Origin: an uncultured Bacilli bacterium
GTDB taxonomy: Bacteria; Bacillota_I; Bacilli_A; RF39; UBA660
Direction: 5' to 3'
DNA length: 62,140 nucleotides
Assembly (NCBI GenBank): GCA_934141575.1
Contig: CAKPCJ010000004.1
Location: forward strand, 1 to 62,140
The position numbers were made by a program, and so were the translations under genes. The notes below the pieces were generated by a model. The model was not told where the DNA came from. It made no database searches and saw nothing but the letters and a program-made list of their open reading frames with translations. How positions within the stretch are numbered: the first letter of the stretch is position 1; each line of letters begins with the position of its first letter. Of the stretch, positions 51,531 to 60,440 are shown in pieces.

Positions 51531-51725
51531 TTATTTTTTCTTTTTATCATTAAACTCATAAGATATACCAGTTCCAGGAATTGAAACTGTTTTTTTTATT
51601 TTTCCTTTAGCAGTTCTAGTAATTCTAAAACCAGGTATTCCCCAACTTAAACTAACGCCGCTTTTACTAACCGTAGCTTTAGTGCCTTTACCAAGGTTAA
51701 TTGATTTACGAAATCTTAATCCCAT
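51531..51725 (-). CDS. DUF4236 small protein
   Basis: A 64-residue basic protein that fits DUF4236: MGLRFRKSINLGKGTKATVSKSGVSLSWGIPG at the start and KTVSIPGTGISYEF at the end. The family is widespread, of unknown function, and often occurs alone or in mobile regions. The ribosome site GGAG lies in the 4-nt loop of a perfect 8-bp inverted repeat that ends at the A of the start codon, so its translation may be controlled by that structure. It has its own terminator. Confidence 0.85.
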   Translation of the reverse strand: MGLRFRKSINLGKGTKATVSKSGVSLSWGIPGFRITRTAKGKIKKTVSIPGTGISYEFNDKKKK

Positions 51726-51744
51726 ACAATACCTCCGTATTGTA
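51725..51744 (-). promoter_or_regulatory. Perfect inverted repeat displaying the ribosome site of the DUF4236 gene
   Basis: On the minus strand tacaatac and gtattgta form an 8-bp stem with the loop GGAG. The last base of the stem is the A of the ATG. It could be an RNA switch or a protein operator. Confidence 0.5.
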
Positions 51745-51774
51745 ATTATACCTCAAATAAACAATACTTACAAT

Positions 51775-52509
51775 CTATTCCAAAATATCTAATATTTCAT
51801 CTTTAAGCTTATTTTCATATATTGACAATTTCTCATTAACATCATATGTAGCAAGTAATATGTCTTCTATATTTTTACCTCTGTTATGCAATTCCTTTAA
51901 TAACCAGTCTTCTGTTTTATTTAAATTTTTTAGAGTATTATGCATAACTTTACCATCAATTACAACATTAGCGCACAAACCTTGCTTAGGAGGTTTTAAA
52001 GTCATATCTTTAATTGTAATAGGTTTATTTTCTCCGTTAGGAAGTATACTAAGCTTTCCGTTGGCCTCCATAATAGCGTATTCTATTTCACTTATATCAA
52101 AATATCCATTTCCCCTACACTCCTCTAATAAATCATTAATATCAAATTTAACCTTTTTCAGATTTGCTTTAACTAATTTACCATGCTGAATTAAAATAGT
52201 AGGAATTCCCATGAAATATCGTCTCAAAACAATACTTTTCATAGTAGCAATAGATATTAAATACGCTATTAAACCAAAAACAATAACAGCCACTATACCG
52301 TTTAAGAATTGTGAATCAACATTTATAGTCATTTCGGCAGCAAAATTACCTATTGAAATTCCAATAACGTAATCAAATAAACTCAACTGGGAAACCTGCT
52401 TTTTACCTAACATCTTAGTTACTAAAAATAAAGTAACTAATGATATTAAAGCACGTATTACAACATCTAAAACTTCCATCCAATCAGTATTAATAATATC
52501 TTGAAACAT
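51775..52509 (-). CDS. DUF421 (YetF/YcaP-type) membrane protein
   Basis: A 244-residue protein with about three N-terminal spans and a cytosolic DUF421 domain. It has LVTKMLGKKQVSQLSLFDYVIGISIGNFAAEM and RYFMGIPTILIQHGKLVKANLKK, followed by LLEECRGNGYFDISEIEYAIMEANGKLSIL, all typical. Bacillus relatives (YetF, YdfS, YrbG) are linked to spore inner-membrane stability and germination, so a sporulation role is possible but not shown here. ATG 52509 follows AGGTGATTTTT. Confidence 0.85.
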   Translation of the reverse strand: MFQDIINTDWMEVLDVVIRALISLVTLFLVTKMLGKKQVSQLSLFDYVIGISIGNFAAEMTINVDSQFLNGIVAVIVFGLIAYLISIATMKSIVLRRYFMGIPTILIQHGKLVKANLKKVKFDINDLLEECRGNGYFDISEIEYAIMEANGKLSILPNGENKPITIKDMTLKPPKQGLCANVVIDGKVMHNTLKNLNKTEDWLLKELHNRGKNIEDILLATYDVNEKLSIYENKLKDEILDILE

Positions 52510-52553
52510 AAAAATCACCTAAAAATAATATTTACAAATATAAAAAAAATATG

Positions 52554-54488
52554 CTAATTAATAACATATTCTTTATTTTCAATTTTTTTAAAATCTTTAG
52601 AATGTATAACAATACTCTTCTTATCGATGATTTTTATATCATTATTTTTAAGAATTTGTACTTCTATTTCATCACTGTTAACATCTTTGCAAATATAAGA
52701 ACATTTAACTTTATTTAATTTATAAGTGTTTGAATTCTTAATGCAAATTTCATAATTAAATTTATTTTTAATAATAGTAACTAAATCCTCATCATCAAGC
52801 AAAATTGTATAAGTTTTATCTTTATAAACTCTTATATTTTCAAAGTTTTTTACTGCATCAAAAGCTTTCTCATCAATTAAATCCATATATTCAAATTTAA
52901 AATAATCTAAATATTCTCTGGCATGTCTAGAAAATTCCTCATAACATATTTTTAAATTATAATCTTGTACAGAACATGTTAATGATGCAAGACACATAAG
53001 GGCATATGTATTAACCTTAGTATTGAATTTTTCCTCAATCTTACTAATAATAGTATTCATAAATTCACTATGAGAACTATATTCAGTAAAGAAACATTTA
53101 AAATTCTTTACATCTCCGATTCTCTTACTATTTAAATTATTATTTAAACTAATATCAGTTATTATAGTATTTAACATAATAAGTTTTTCGGTGTTATCTA
53201 ATCTAGTCTTAATAGACATATTATCATCCATAATACACGAATTATAAATATCTCTAATAGTTTTTCCAAGCATATTATAAGTTTTATCTAATCGAGATAT
53301 GGAATCGGCTTTGAAACTAGAAAAGCACCCAGTATTTATAAGATAAGTTTGTTCTTGGAATTTATATAATTTAACTAATTTTTTTAAATATAAAGTTTTA
53401 TCAGCAATAACAGCTAATTCATCCAACATTTTCTTCTCTATAGAAAGTCTTTTTGAATAACAACATTTCGAATCAATAACGTATATTGGTACCTTTAATG
53501 TTTTAGCAGCTTCAACATCATTTTCTCTAATCTCATCTATTGCAACAATGTAAGAAGGTAAAACCGGTTCTGGTTGCATATCAATAATAACTTCGATAGC
53601 GTTACTACTCATATGTTTAATAAGAGAATCTGGATTATCAAAAAATAATTCATCAAGGACTAGTTTTTTATCTAATTTTTTAAAACAATCACCAGTATTC
53701 ATACCAAGTATTTTTTTAATAGGTATATATTCATAACCAAATATAACGTCTCCTTCACTGAATAAACCAATACTAGTATCATTTATTAAATTTGCAGACA
53801 TAATTCCAGGATTATTAGACAAATTAGTTTTTAATTTATTCAAATATGATTTAAATCCAGACTTTGATTTATAAGAATTAGCTGAGTTGATTTTCCCAGA
53901 AGACACAACTCCAACTATAAATTGAAAATTCTCATTATTTAAATAATTTATAGTAATTCCAGCTGCTGATTTATCAAACTTAACTTTTGGAAGTTCAATA
54001 CAATTAGCCATAAGTCTCTTATAATTTGTGTCCAGAGTTTTTCTAATACTAGAAATAATAGGAAGAGAAGTGTTTTCAAATTTTTCATTATATGAAATTA
54101 AAATATCATATATAGATGTATTAGAAATCATTCTTAAAGTATCATACATATTTTTTTCGGGAATAGATAAACAATCTAGATATTTAGACATTTCTTCAAT
54201 CAAATAATCAGTAGTTTCTAGATTTATCCCAAAGCAATTAATACATATAAGATTCTTTAATCTTGTTAAATTCTCTTCACCAGCTATTTCATCATGCAAA
54301 AAAAGTTTTATTTGTTTATAAGTTGATATTATATCATCATTATTACCTAAGCATTGCCATATATTAGAATCATTTTTCAAAACAATCTCTGGATAATTTT
54401 TATTTAACCAGTTAATAAATATTCCGTCCCAAGCCATATTCTTTAATGAAGATTCTATCATAAAGTCATTGAGTGGTTTATATATCAT
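52554..54488 (-). CDS. Large hypothetical soluble protein
   Basis: A 644-residue protein I cannot assign. It has no signal peptide, membrane span or P-loop. A central segment (~IEVIIDMQPEPVLPSYIVAI, then DEIRENDVEAAKTLKVPIYVID) looks like an alpha/beta domain, and the following part is helical. It is Asn/Ile/Lys-rich like the rest of the genome. AGAGGTG precedes ATG 54488. It lies downstream of the DnaQ-like gene on the same strand with a ~70-bp gap. Confidence 0.65.
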   Translation of the reverse strand: MIYKPLNDFMIESSLKNMAWDGIFINWLNKNYPEIVLKNDSNIWQCLGNNDDIISTYKQIKLFLHDEIAGEENLTRLKNLICINCFGINLETTDYLIEEMSKYLDCLSIPEKNMYDTLRMISNTSIYDILISYNEKFENTSLPIISSIRKTLDTNYKRLMANCIELPKVKFDKSAAGITINYLNNENFQFIVGVVSSGKINSANSYKSKSGFKSYLNKLKTNLSNNPGIMSANLINDTSIGLFSEGDVIFGYEYIPIKKILGMNTGDCFKKLDKKLVLDELFFDNPDSLIKHMSSNAIEVIIDMQPEPVLPSYIVAIDEIRENDVEAAKTLKVPIYVIDSKCCYSKRLSIEKKMLDELAVIADKTLYLKKLVKLYKFQEQTYLINTGCFSSFKADSISRLDKTYNMLGKTIRDIYNSCIMDDNMSIKTRLDNTEKLIMLNTIITDISLNNNLNSKRIGDVKNFKCFFTEYSSHSEFMNTIISKIEEKFNTKVNTYALMCLASLTCSVQDYNLKICYEEFSRHAREYLDYFKFEYMDLIDEKAFDAVKNFENIRVYKDKTYTILLDDEDLVTIIKNKFNYEICIKNSNTYKLNKVKCSYICKDVNSDEIEVQILKNNDIKIIDKKSIVIHSKDFKKIENKEYVIN

Positions 54489-54558
54489 AATTTCACCTCT
54501 TAATATTCTAAAAAAATTATAACACGCATTCAATAATCATTAAAACACAAATTTAGAA

Positions 54559-55080
54559 TTATACATTAATATGTACAATTTTTAATAAATTATCGTAAAC
54601 TTGTTTCGTTATTTCGCAATCTCTTAAGCCTCTATGAGCACCGACATAACTTATATTAAAATGGTTTGCCAAATTTCCTAATTTATAGCTATCAAGTTTA
54701 ATATATTTTCTTGCAAGAAACAAAGTATCAATATATTTATTAGATAATGGTTTATTCAAATATTTCATGTAATAATTATTTAGAAAAGAAATATCAAATT
54801 TAGCATTATGCGCCATTAAAACATTATCACCGATAAAAGCTTCAAATTGTGATAAAACAGAGTAAGCATCAGAAGCATCAACCAACATCTCATTTGTGAT
54901 ACCAGTTAAATTAATAATATTTTCATCTAACGCAATAGACGGTTTAATCAAAAAAGTGAAATTATCTACTATTTCATTAGATACAACTTTTAAAGCTCCA
55001 ATTTCAATAATTTCGTTATTAACAGGGGAAAGACCTGTAGTTTCAATATCTACTATAACGTAATCACTAACAAATTCCAT
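54559..55080 (-). CDS. DnaQ/PolC-like DEDDh 3'-5' exonuclease
   Basis: Stand-alone exonuclease of 173 aa. Exo I is VIVDIETTGLSP (Asp, Glu), Exo II is MAHNAKFDISFL (Asp), and Exo III is GAHRGLRDCEITKQVY (His, Asp), all intact. Similar proteins act in proofreading, RNA or DNA trimming or repair. No polymerase or BRCT domain is fused. GGTGATT precedes the ATG. Confidence 0.9.
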   Translation of the reverse strand: MEFVSDYVIVDIETTGLSPVNNEIIEIGALKVVSNEIVDNFTFLIKPSIALDENIINLTGITNEMLVDASDAYSVLSQFEAFIGDNVLMAHNAKFDISFLNNYYMKYLNKPLSNKYIDTLFLARKYIKLDSYKLGNLANHFNISYVGAHRGLRDCEITKQVYDNLLKIVHINV

Positions 55081-55107
55081 ATAATCACCACATACATCAT
55101 AACATAC

Positions 55108-55128
55108 AAAAAGACATCTTGCGATGCC
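55108..55128 (-). terminator. Intrinsic terminator after the 529-aa membrane protein gene
   Basis: On the minus strand ggcatc and gatgtc pair around gcaa, followed by five T. The stem begins at the last base of the stop codon. Confidence 0.6.
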
Positions 55129-56717
55129 TAATTTAATTTTAAAACCTCAATTACATCTTTATTTGAATTATAACTTATATTTATTGTATTACCAGAATTT
55201 AAAAATGGTACTCTAAATTCATCTAATTTAACAGATAATCTAAATTTTCTATTATCAGTAGATGTAATATAGTAATATGTAGTTCCATCTATAGTAGCAC
55301 TTGTTATGGAAAAAATAACTATATCTTCAGTGATCAAAGAATCAGAATTCATTTTAAAATCTGCACTAGATAAATAATTCTTAGCTGCTACTTCAATACC
55401 TTTAGATGAATCAGTTACAACAACCTTTTGATAATCAACTACATCAACAAATGCATACATTTTAACAAGCCCAGCATTATCTTTTAATGAGATTAAGTAC
55501 GTTGCACGACCATTTAAATTTATAAGTAGTGGGAATGTAGCAGTGTAATTCATTTGTTGAACTTGACCTTCAGCACTAGCCATAGCAGAGTATTCTTCTG
55601 CACCAGGTACTTCATAATATACAGTTTCTTTAGTTCTTAAATTTGAAAGAACAAAACCTATATTAGCCTCATCATTAGAGACTGATGTAATACCTGTGTA
55701 TAAGTAAACATCATCATTCATAACAGTATAATTATAGCCGGTAGTAGTCATAGTAACATTCTTTTGGCTAAATATTGAGTTAAAGAATCCATTAGAATAA
55801 AGTCCCCAGTCATCAAGTTGTTCAATAATTAAATCTGAAGGATAAACATGATCTATCCAAGATGGAACATCTCCAACTTTATATTTATTAGTCTCTCCTG
55901 TAATTGGATTAACAATAATAACGCCAGTAATTTCTTTTCTAATGCCAATGCCGTTATATTTAACAGTAGGTATAACCCAATATGGATTTCCTTCATTATC
56001 TATTTCAAAATTTTCTTGATCAAAAATTTCCGTTGGATACTTAATTCTAATATATCTATATAAATTTTTAAAAAAGTAAGCAGAAGGCATATATTTCATA
56101 CCTTTTTCTAACTTTACCAATTTTGACTCACCAGAAACAGAATTAACAGTTATATAGCCTTTAACACCATCTTTACTATTTGAAAAGAACTTAAATAAAT
56201 CACTATATTCAAGAGGAGTAACTCTAATAATCTCGTTATTATAATTAATTTGAGTATATAAATCAGAAACATAGAATTGAGAAACTAATTCTGGCATTTG
56301 TCCCATAACTCTATCGCCAAGTTTTTGGCTTGAATCTTTATCCAAAAGAGGCAAAGAGTTAAAGTTAACCTCATTAATATCTTCACTAAAAACGCCATTC
56401 TTATTGATAGTTATTCTGCTGGCATATTTTGAAGATATAAACAATGGAGACAATACAAAATTTATTAAAAACAATGCACATATTATGGTACTTGGAATAA
56501 AAAACAGTTGCTTTGGAAAATTAGTTTTTGAAATAACAATATGGTTTCTAAAAGTAAAAGGAATACCAAGAATCATATACACAGCAAAAACTATAAATGC
56601 AAATGTCCAAAAAACAGGACTAGTAAAATTTAATGGTGGTAGCATAAAATAATAAATTATAAATGTTACCAATAAAGTTAAAAGAATTCTAATAACAACA
56701 TTTCGTTTAAAATTCAT
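55128..56717 (-). CDS. Large membrane protein with extracytoplasmic domain, function unknown
   Basis: A 529-residue protein with about three N-terminal spans (~10-28, 35-55, 72-97). Beyond ~100 residues it is a long soluble, beta-rich region, probably outside the membrane, with ITGVIIVNPITGETNKY and the alternating ASAEGQVQQMNYTATFPLLINLNGRATYLISLKD. Similar proteins occur in Clostridia and related MAGs without a proven function, so the name is left open. GGGTGAT precedes ATG 56717. It is transcribed away from clpB. Confidence 0.65.
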   Translation of the reverse strand: MNFKRNVVIRILLTLLVTFIIYYFMLPPLNFTSPVFWTFAFIVFAVYMILGIPFTFRNHIVISKTNFPKQLFFIPSTIICALFLINFVLSPLFISSKYASRITINKNGVFSEDINEVNFNSLPLLDKDSSQKLGDRVMGQMPELVSQFYVSDLYTQINYNNEIIRVTPLEYSDLFKFFSNSKDGVKGYITVNSVSGESKLVKLEKGMKYMPSAYFFKNLYRYIRIKYPTEIFDQENFEIDNEGNPYWVIPTVKYNGIGIRKEITGVIIVNPITGETNKYKVGDVPSWIDHVYPSDLIIEQLDDWGLYSNGFFNSIFSQKNVTMTTTGYNYTVMNDDVYLYTGITSVSNDEANIGFVLSNLRTKETVYYEVPGAEEYSAMASAEGQVQQMNYTATFPLLINLNGRATYLISLKDNAGLVKMYAFVDVVDYQKVVVTDSSKGIEVAAKNYLSSADFKMNSDSLITEDIVIFSITSATIDGTTYYYITSTDNRKFRLSVKLDEFRVPFLNSGNTINISYNSNKDVIEVLKLN

Positions 56718-56764
56718 AAAATCACCCATAATAATTATATCACAAAAAAAGAAAAAAAGAAATA

Positions 56765-56791
56765 TTAGCACTCTCTATTGACAAGTGCTAA
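56765..56791 (+). promoter_or_regulatory. CIRCE operator (HrcA site) of clpB
   Basis: TTAGCACTC, nine bases, then aAGTGCTAA: one mismatch from the CIRCE consensus TTAGCACTC-N9-GAGTGCTAA. It overlaps the -35 element of the promoter at 56778-56805, so HrcA should repress. Confidence 0.9.
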
Positions 56792-56805
56792 TAAAGTGGT
56801 ATAAT
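56778..56805 (+). promoter_or_regulatory. SigA promoter of clpB
   Basis: TTGACA at 56778-56783 and TATAAT at 56800-56805 with 16 bp spacing. Confidence 0.85.
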
Positions 56806-56827
56806 ACACAATGAAGGGAGGAATATT

Positions 56828-58936
56828 ATGAATAATAATGAAGAAAATATAGATGTTTTAGAAAAATATGGTCGTGATATCATAAAAAACGTCTTAGATG
56901 GAAAAATTGATCCAGTAATTGGACGTGATGAGGAAATTCGTAGTATCACCCGTATTTTATCAAGGAAGACGAAAAATAACCCTGTGTTAATTGGAGAACC
57001 TGGAGTAGGAAAAACAGCAATAGTAGAAGGCTTAGCTAGCAGAATAGTAAAAGGTGATGTACCAAATAGTCTAAAGAATAAGAAAATTTGGGAACTTGAC
57101 CTAGGTGCTCTAGTAGCAGGTGCAAAATATAGAGGAGAATTTGAGGAAAGGTTAAAAGCAGTTCTAAAAAGAGTACAACAAAGCAACGGAGAAATAATCA
57201 TGTTTATAGATGAAATTCACATGATTGTAGGTTCTGGTGCAGAAGGCGCTATGGATACTGGAAATATGCTAAAACCACTTTTAGCTAGAGGTGAAATACA
57301 CTGTATTGGTGCAACAACATTAAATGAATATAGAAAGTATATTGAAAAGGATGGAGCTCTAGAAAGAAGATTCCAAAAAGTTCAAGTAAATGAACCAACA
57401 GTTGAAGATACAATAACAATATTAAGAGGACTAAAGGAAAGATTTGAAGTTTATCATGGTGTAAATATAAAAGACAGTGCTTTAGTAGCAGCAGCAACTC
57501 TTTCAGATAGATACATAACAGATAGATTTTTACCAGACAAAGCAATAGATTTGGTAGATGAGGCATGTGCAACGATAAAAATGCAAATGGATTCAGTTCC
57601 AGTAGAATTAGATACATTAACTAGAAAAATAATGCAACTACAAATTGAAAGGCAAGCTCTAAGAAAAGATAAAGATGAAATATCAAAGAAAAGAGTGCAA
57701 GAAATAGATAAAGAAATAGAAGACTTAAGAGTAGATGAAACAGCATTAAGAAAATCATGGGAAGTAGAAAAAAACATAAACGACCTAGTAAAACAAAAGA
57801 AAGATGAATATGAAAAAACTAAGTTCAAACTAGAACAAGCAGAAAACAACTATGATCTTGAGACAGCAGCAAGATTAAGACATGGAACAATACCAGCGAT
57901 TGAAAAAGAATTATTAGAACTTCAAGACAAACAAAAGAAAGCAGAAATTCTAAGCGACACAGTAACTGAAGAATCAATCGCAGCAATAATATCAAAGTGG
58001 ACTAACATTCCAATACAAAAGTTAGTTAGTGGAGAAAGAGAAAAATTAATTAATTTGGAAAATAGAATGAAAGAAAGAGTAAAAGGACAGGATGAAGCAT
58101 TAAAATTAGTAAGCGATGCAATAATAAGAGCAAGAGCAGGAATAAAAGATCCAAAACGTCCAATAGGTTCATTTATATTTTTAGGTCCAACAGGAGTAGG
58201 AAAAACAGAAGTTGCCAAAACATTAGCATATGAATTATTTGATGATGAGAGACATATGGTAAGAATTGATATGAGTGAATATATGGAAAGTCATTCAGTA
58301 GCAAGATTGATAGGTTCTCCTCCAGGATATGTTGGATATGATGATGGTGGACAACTTACCGAAGCTGTAAGAAGAAATCCCTATAGCATTATATTATTTG
58401 ATGAAATAGAAAAAGCGCATAGAGATGTATTTAATATATTACTTCAAATACTAGATGATGGTAGAATAACAGATTCTCAAGGAAGAACAGTTGATTTTAA
58501 AAATACAATAATAATAATGACATCTAATCTTGGCAGTGAATATATACTTGAAAATAAAGAAAATAGTAATGAATTGGTAATGAATGAACTTAAAAAAACA
58601 TTTAAGCCAGAATTCATTAACAGAATTGATGAAATTATAATATTTAAGTCACTTACAAAAGATGTTGTATACGAAATTCTAGACAAAATAATTAAAGAAA
58701 TAGAATACAGATTACAAGATAAAAGAATAAAAATTTCCTTATCAGATAGTGCAAAAGATTTTATTGTTGATCAATCTTTTGATGAAGCCTATGGCGCAAG
58801 ACCAATAAAAAGATACGTAAGCAAAACTGTAGAAACCATGTTAGCAAATGACATAATCCAAGATAAAATAAAAATGGATGATAATATAATAGTCGATGTT
58901 GATAACGACCATTTAGTTTTAAAAAAGAAGAATTAA
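56828..58936 (+). CDS. clpB: ClpB-type disaggregase lacking the N-domain
   Basis: Hexameric AAA+ chaperone that rescues aggregated proteins with DnaK. The 702 aa protein starts directly at D1: Walker A1 GEPGVGKT (56-63), Walker B1 IIMFIDEIH. A ClpB-like coiled-coil M-domain (~330-430, with QIERQALRKDKDEISKKRV and RHGTIPAIEKELLELQ) follows. D2 has GPTGVGKT (~454-461) and IILFDEIEKAH. The N-terminal Clp_N repeats (~150 residues) are absent, and the M-domain with no ClpP-loop call favours ClpB over ClpC. A CIRCE element and promoter precede it. Start ATG follows AGGGAGG. Confidence 0.9.
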   Translation: MNNNEENIDVLEKYGRDIIKNVLDGKIDPVIGRDEEIRSITRILSRKTKNNPVLIGEPGVGKTAIVEGLASRIVKGDVPNSLKNKKIWELDLGALVAGAKYRGEFEERLKAVLKRVQQSNGEIIMFIDEIHMIVGSGAEGAMDTGNMLKPLLARGEIHCIGATTLNEYRKYIEKDGALERRFQKVQVNEPTVEDTITILRGLKERFEVYHGVNIKDSALVAAATLSDRYITDRFLPDKAIDLVDEACATIKMQMDSVPVELDTLTRKIMQLQIERQALRKDKDEISKKRVQEIDKEIEDLRVDETALRKSWEVEKNINDLVKQKKDEYEKTKFKLEQAENNYDLETAARLRHGTIPAIEKELLELQDKQKKAEILSDTVTEESIAAIISKWTNIPIQKLVSGEREKLINLENRMKERVKGQDEALKLVSDAIIRARAGIKDPKRPIGSFIFLGPTGVGKTEVAKTLAYELFDDERHMVRIDMSEYMESHSVARLIGSPPGYVGYDDGGQLTEAVRRNPYSIILFDEIEKAHRDVFNILLQILDDGRITDSQGRTVDFKNTIIIMTSNLGSEYILENKENSNELVMNELKKTFKPEFINRIDEIIIFKSLTKDVVYEILDKIIKEIEYRLQDKRIKISLSDSAKDFIVDQSFDEAYGARPIKRYVSKTVETMLANDIIQDKIKMDDNIIVDVDNDHLVLKKKN

Positions 58937-58967
58937 GAGTGACTCGTAAAAAGAATCGCTCTTTTTT
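58935..58967 (+). terminator. Intrinsic terminator after clpB
   Basis: aagagtga and tcgctctt pair (one G-U) around a 13-nt loop, followed by six T. Confidence 0.75.
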
Positions 58968-58970
58968 CAT

Positions 58971-58997
58971 AAAAAAACCATATAGAATTCTATATGG
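58971..58997 (-). terminator. Intrinsic terminator after the GT4 gene
   Basis: The 20-bp perfect palindrome at 58978-58997 is followed on the minus strand by seven T. Confidence 0.75.
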
Positions 58998-59010
58998 AAT
59001 AAAACATAAA

Positions 59011-60042
59011 TTATTTCTTGTTTTCCCTATTTGCATAAATTTTCTTATAGAAAGAATCCCACAAAGCAGCAACATGCTCTTTGCAATAGAATTCACTTAT
59101 TTCTTTTGAAGCAGAACTGTACTTTTGATAATAATCCTTGTCAGTAGCAAGATTTTTAAGTTCCTTAACAAAATCTCTATTATTTTTGCCCTTTATATAC
59201 TTTCCAAATAAAATATCAACATATAAATCTAAATTTCTAAGAAGTAAAGGCTTTTCAATATTCACAGCCTCTAATATTGCCATTGGAAATAATTCGTTAT
59301 AAGAAGGCATAAATAACACATCACATATATTGTACATTTGATTCATTTCATTTCGTGGAATTATTCCAACAAACTTTAGATTAGCAGGGGGATTATCTAC
59401 AAGTTCCTTTAATTCATCATATCCATCAGTAATCTTGCCAAATGAAAAACCTCCACACCAAACAAATTGAAACTCAGGAAGTGCTTTAGCACATTCTACA
59501 AAGTCTTTAACACCTTTTCTGGTTTGAACTTGGCCAACGCCTAGTACAGTAAATTTATTATTTTCCAAACCATACTTTTCTTTAATCTTTAAAACCTCTT
59601 TATCTTTAAGTTTATAAAAATTTTCTTTTGAAACATAATTCGGTATATAAATAATTTTTTCTTTTTTAATGCCATATCTACATAATTCACTTATAAATGT
59701 GGGATTAACTACTACCAAATAATCAGCAGCATTATAAAACTTAATAATATATTTTCTAAATATTTTAGACATTCCCTTTAATAATTTAATACTTCCATCC
59801 AAAGTATCAGGTAAAAAATGAACATAAGCAACTGTCACAGAATTATCAGAAAGCATTTTTAAATAATATGTAGGGTTAACCGTATGACAATGAATTATAT
59901 CGCATTTTTTATTAGAATTAATAAAAACCTCAAAATCTTTATTTTCTTTAACCAATTCCACTTGTTCAAGATATGCACTACTAACGCCTTGACCATCAAC
60001 TTTATCTGCTTGAGAAAGCATATTAATTGTTATTTTCTTCAT
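59011..60042 (-). CDS. GT4-family glycosyltransferase
   Basis: Retaining GT-B glycosyltransferase of 343 aa. The N-terminal acceptor domain has QADKVDGQGVSSAYLEQVEL and IIHCHTVNPTYYLKM. The donor domain has VGQVQTRKGVKDFV, VWCGGFSFG, and the E-x7-E motif in NELFPMAILEAVN, which binds the nucleotide sugar. No signal peptide is present, so it acts on the inner face of the membrane. Candidates are a glycolipid (glucosyl-diacylglycerol) or polysaccharide enzyme; the acceptor is unknown. AAAGGAG precedes ATG 60042. Confidence 0.85.
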   Translation of the reverse strand: MKKITINMLSQADKVDGQGVSSAYLEQVELVKENKDFEVFINSNKKCDIIHCHTVNPTYYLKMLSDNSVTVAYVHFLPDTLDGSIKLLKGMSKIFRKYIIKFYNAADYLVVVNPTFISELCRYGIKKEKIIYIPNYVSKENFYKLKDKEVLKIKEKYGLENNKFTVLGVGQVQTRKGVKDFVECAKALPEFQFVWCGGFSFGKITDGYDELKELVDNPPANLKFVGIIPRNEMNQMYNICDVLFMPSYNELFPMAILEAVNIEKPLLLRNLDLYVDILFGKYIKGKNNRDFVKELKNLATDKDYYQKYSSASKEISEFYCKEHVAALWDSFYKKIYANRENKK

Positions 60043-60262
60043 TTCGCGCTCCTTTAATAGTAAGTATATTTTAACACAATATGTATACAAAGTAAATAAA
60101 TTAAAAAAATGGAAGATATATCCTTGAAAGAAAAAAATATATATGATATAGTAAAACTAGATTTAATCAACTTATTCCTTATTTCTTTTATGTCCGTATA
60201 CTATTGACCGTTAAGTAATAATAAATATGTTTTTAAATCAATATTACTATAGGAGGTCTGTC

Positions 60263-60415
60263 ATGTACGAAGATAAAAAAATAACTTGCAAAACTTGTGG
60301 TAATGAATTTGTATTTACTGCAGGAGAACAAGAATTCTATGCACAAAAAGGATTACAAGAACCAAAAAATTGTAAAGCTTGCAGAGATGCAAAAAAACAA
60401 CAAGAAAGAAAATAA
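60263..60415 (+). CDS. Small zinc-ribbon protein
   Basis: A 50-residue protein with two Cys pairs: ITCKTCGNEFVFTAGEQEFYAQKG and NCKACRDAK. The order matches the zf-trcl type zinc ribbon (C-x2-C-G-x-EF-x-FT-x-GEQ-x-FY...C-x2-C). Such proteins are small, basic-tailed and of unknown function. AGGAGG precedes the ATG; the frame is open upstream (to 60227) without a site. A bidirectional terminator follows. The 220 bp upstream (60043-60262) holds the divergent promoters but no other feature that I can support. Confidence 0.85.
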   Translation: MYEDKKITCKTCGNEFVFTAGEQEFYAQKGLQEPKNCKACRDAKKQQERK

Positions 60416-60440
60416 AAATGCAAATACTTGCATTTTTTTT
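60415..60440. terminator. Bidirectional terminator between the zinc-ribbon and cotJ genes
   Basis: aaaatgcaa and ttgcatttt pair around atac; T runs follow on both strands. Confidence 0.85.

Noticed and set aside
60109..60207. 32-codon frame between the GT4 and zinc-ribbon genes
   Set aside because: It has no ribosome site and lies in the divergent promoter region; the length is expected by chance in AT-rich DNA.
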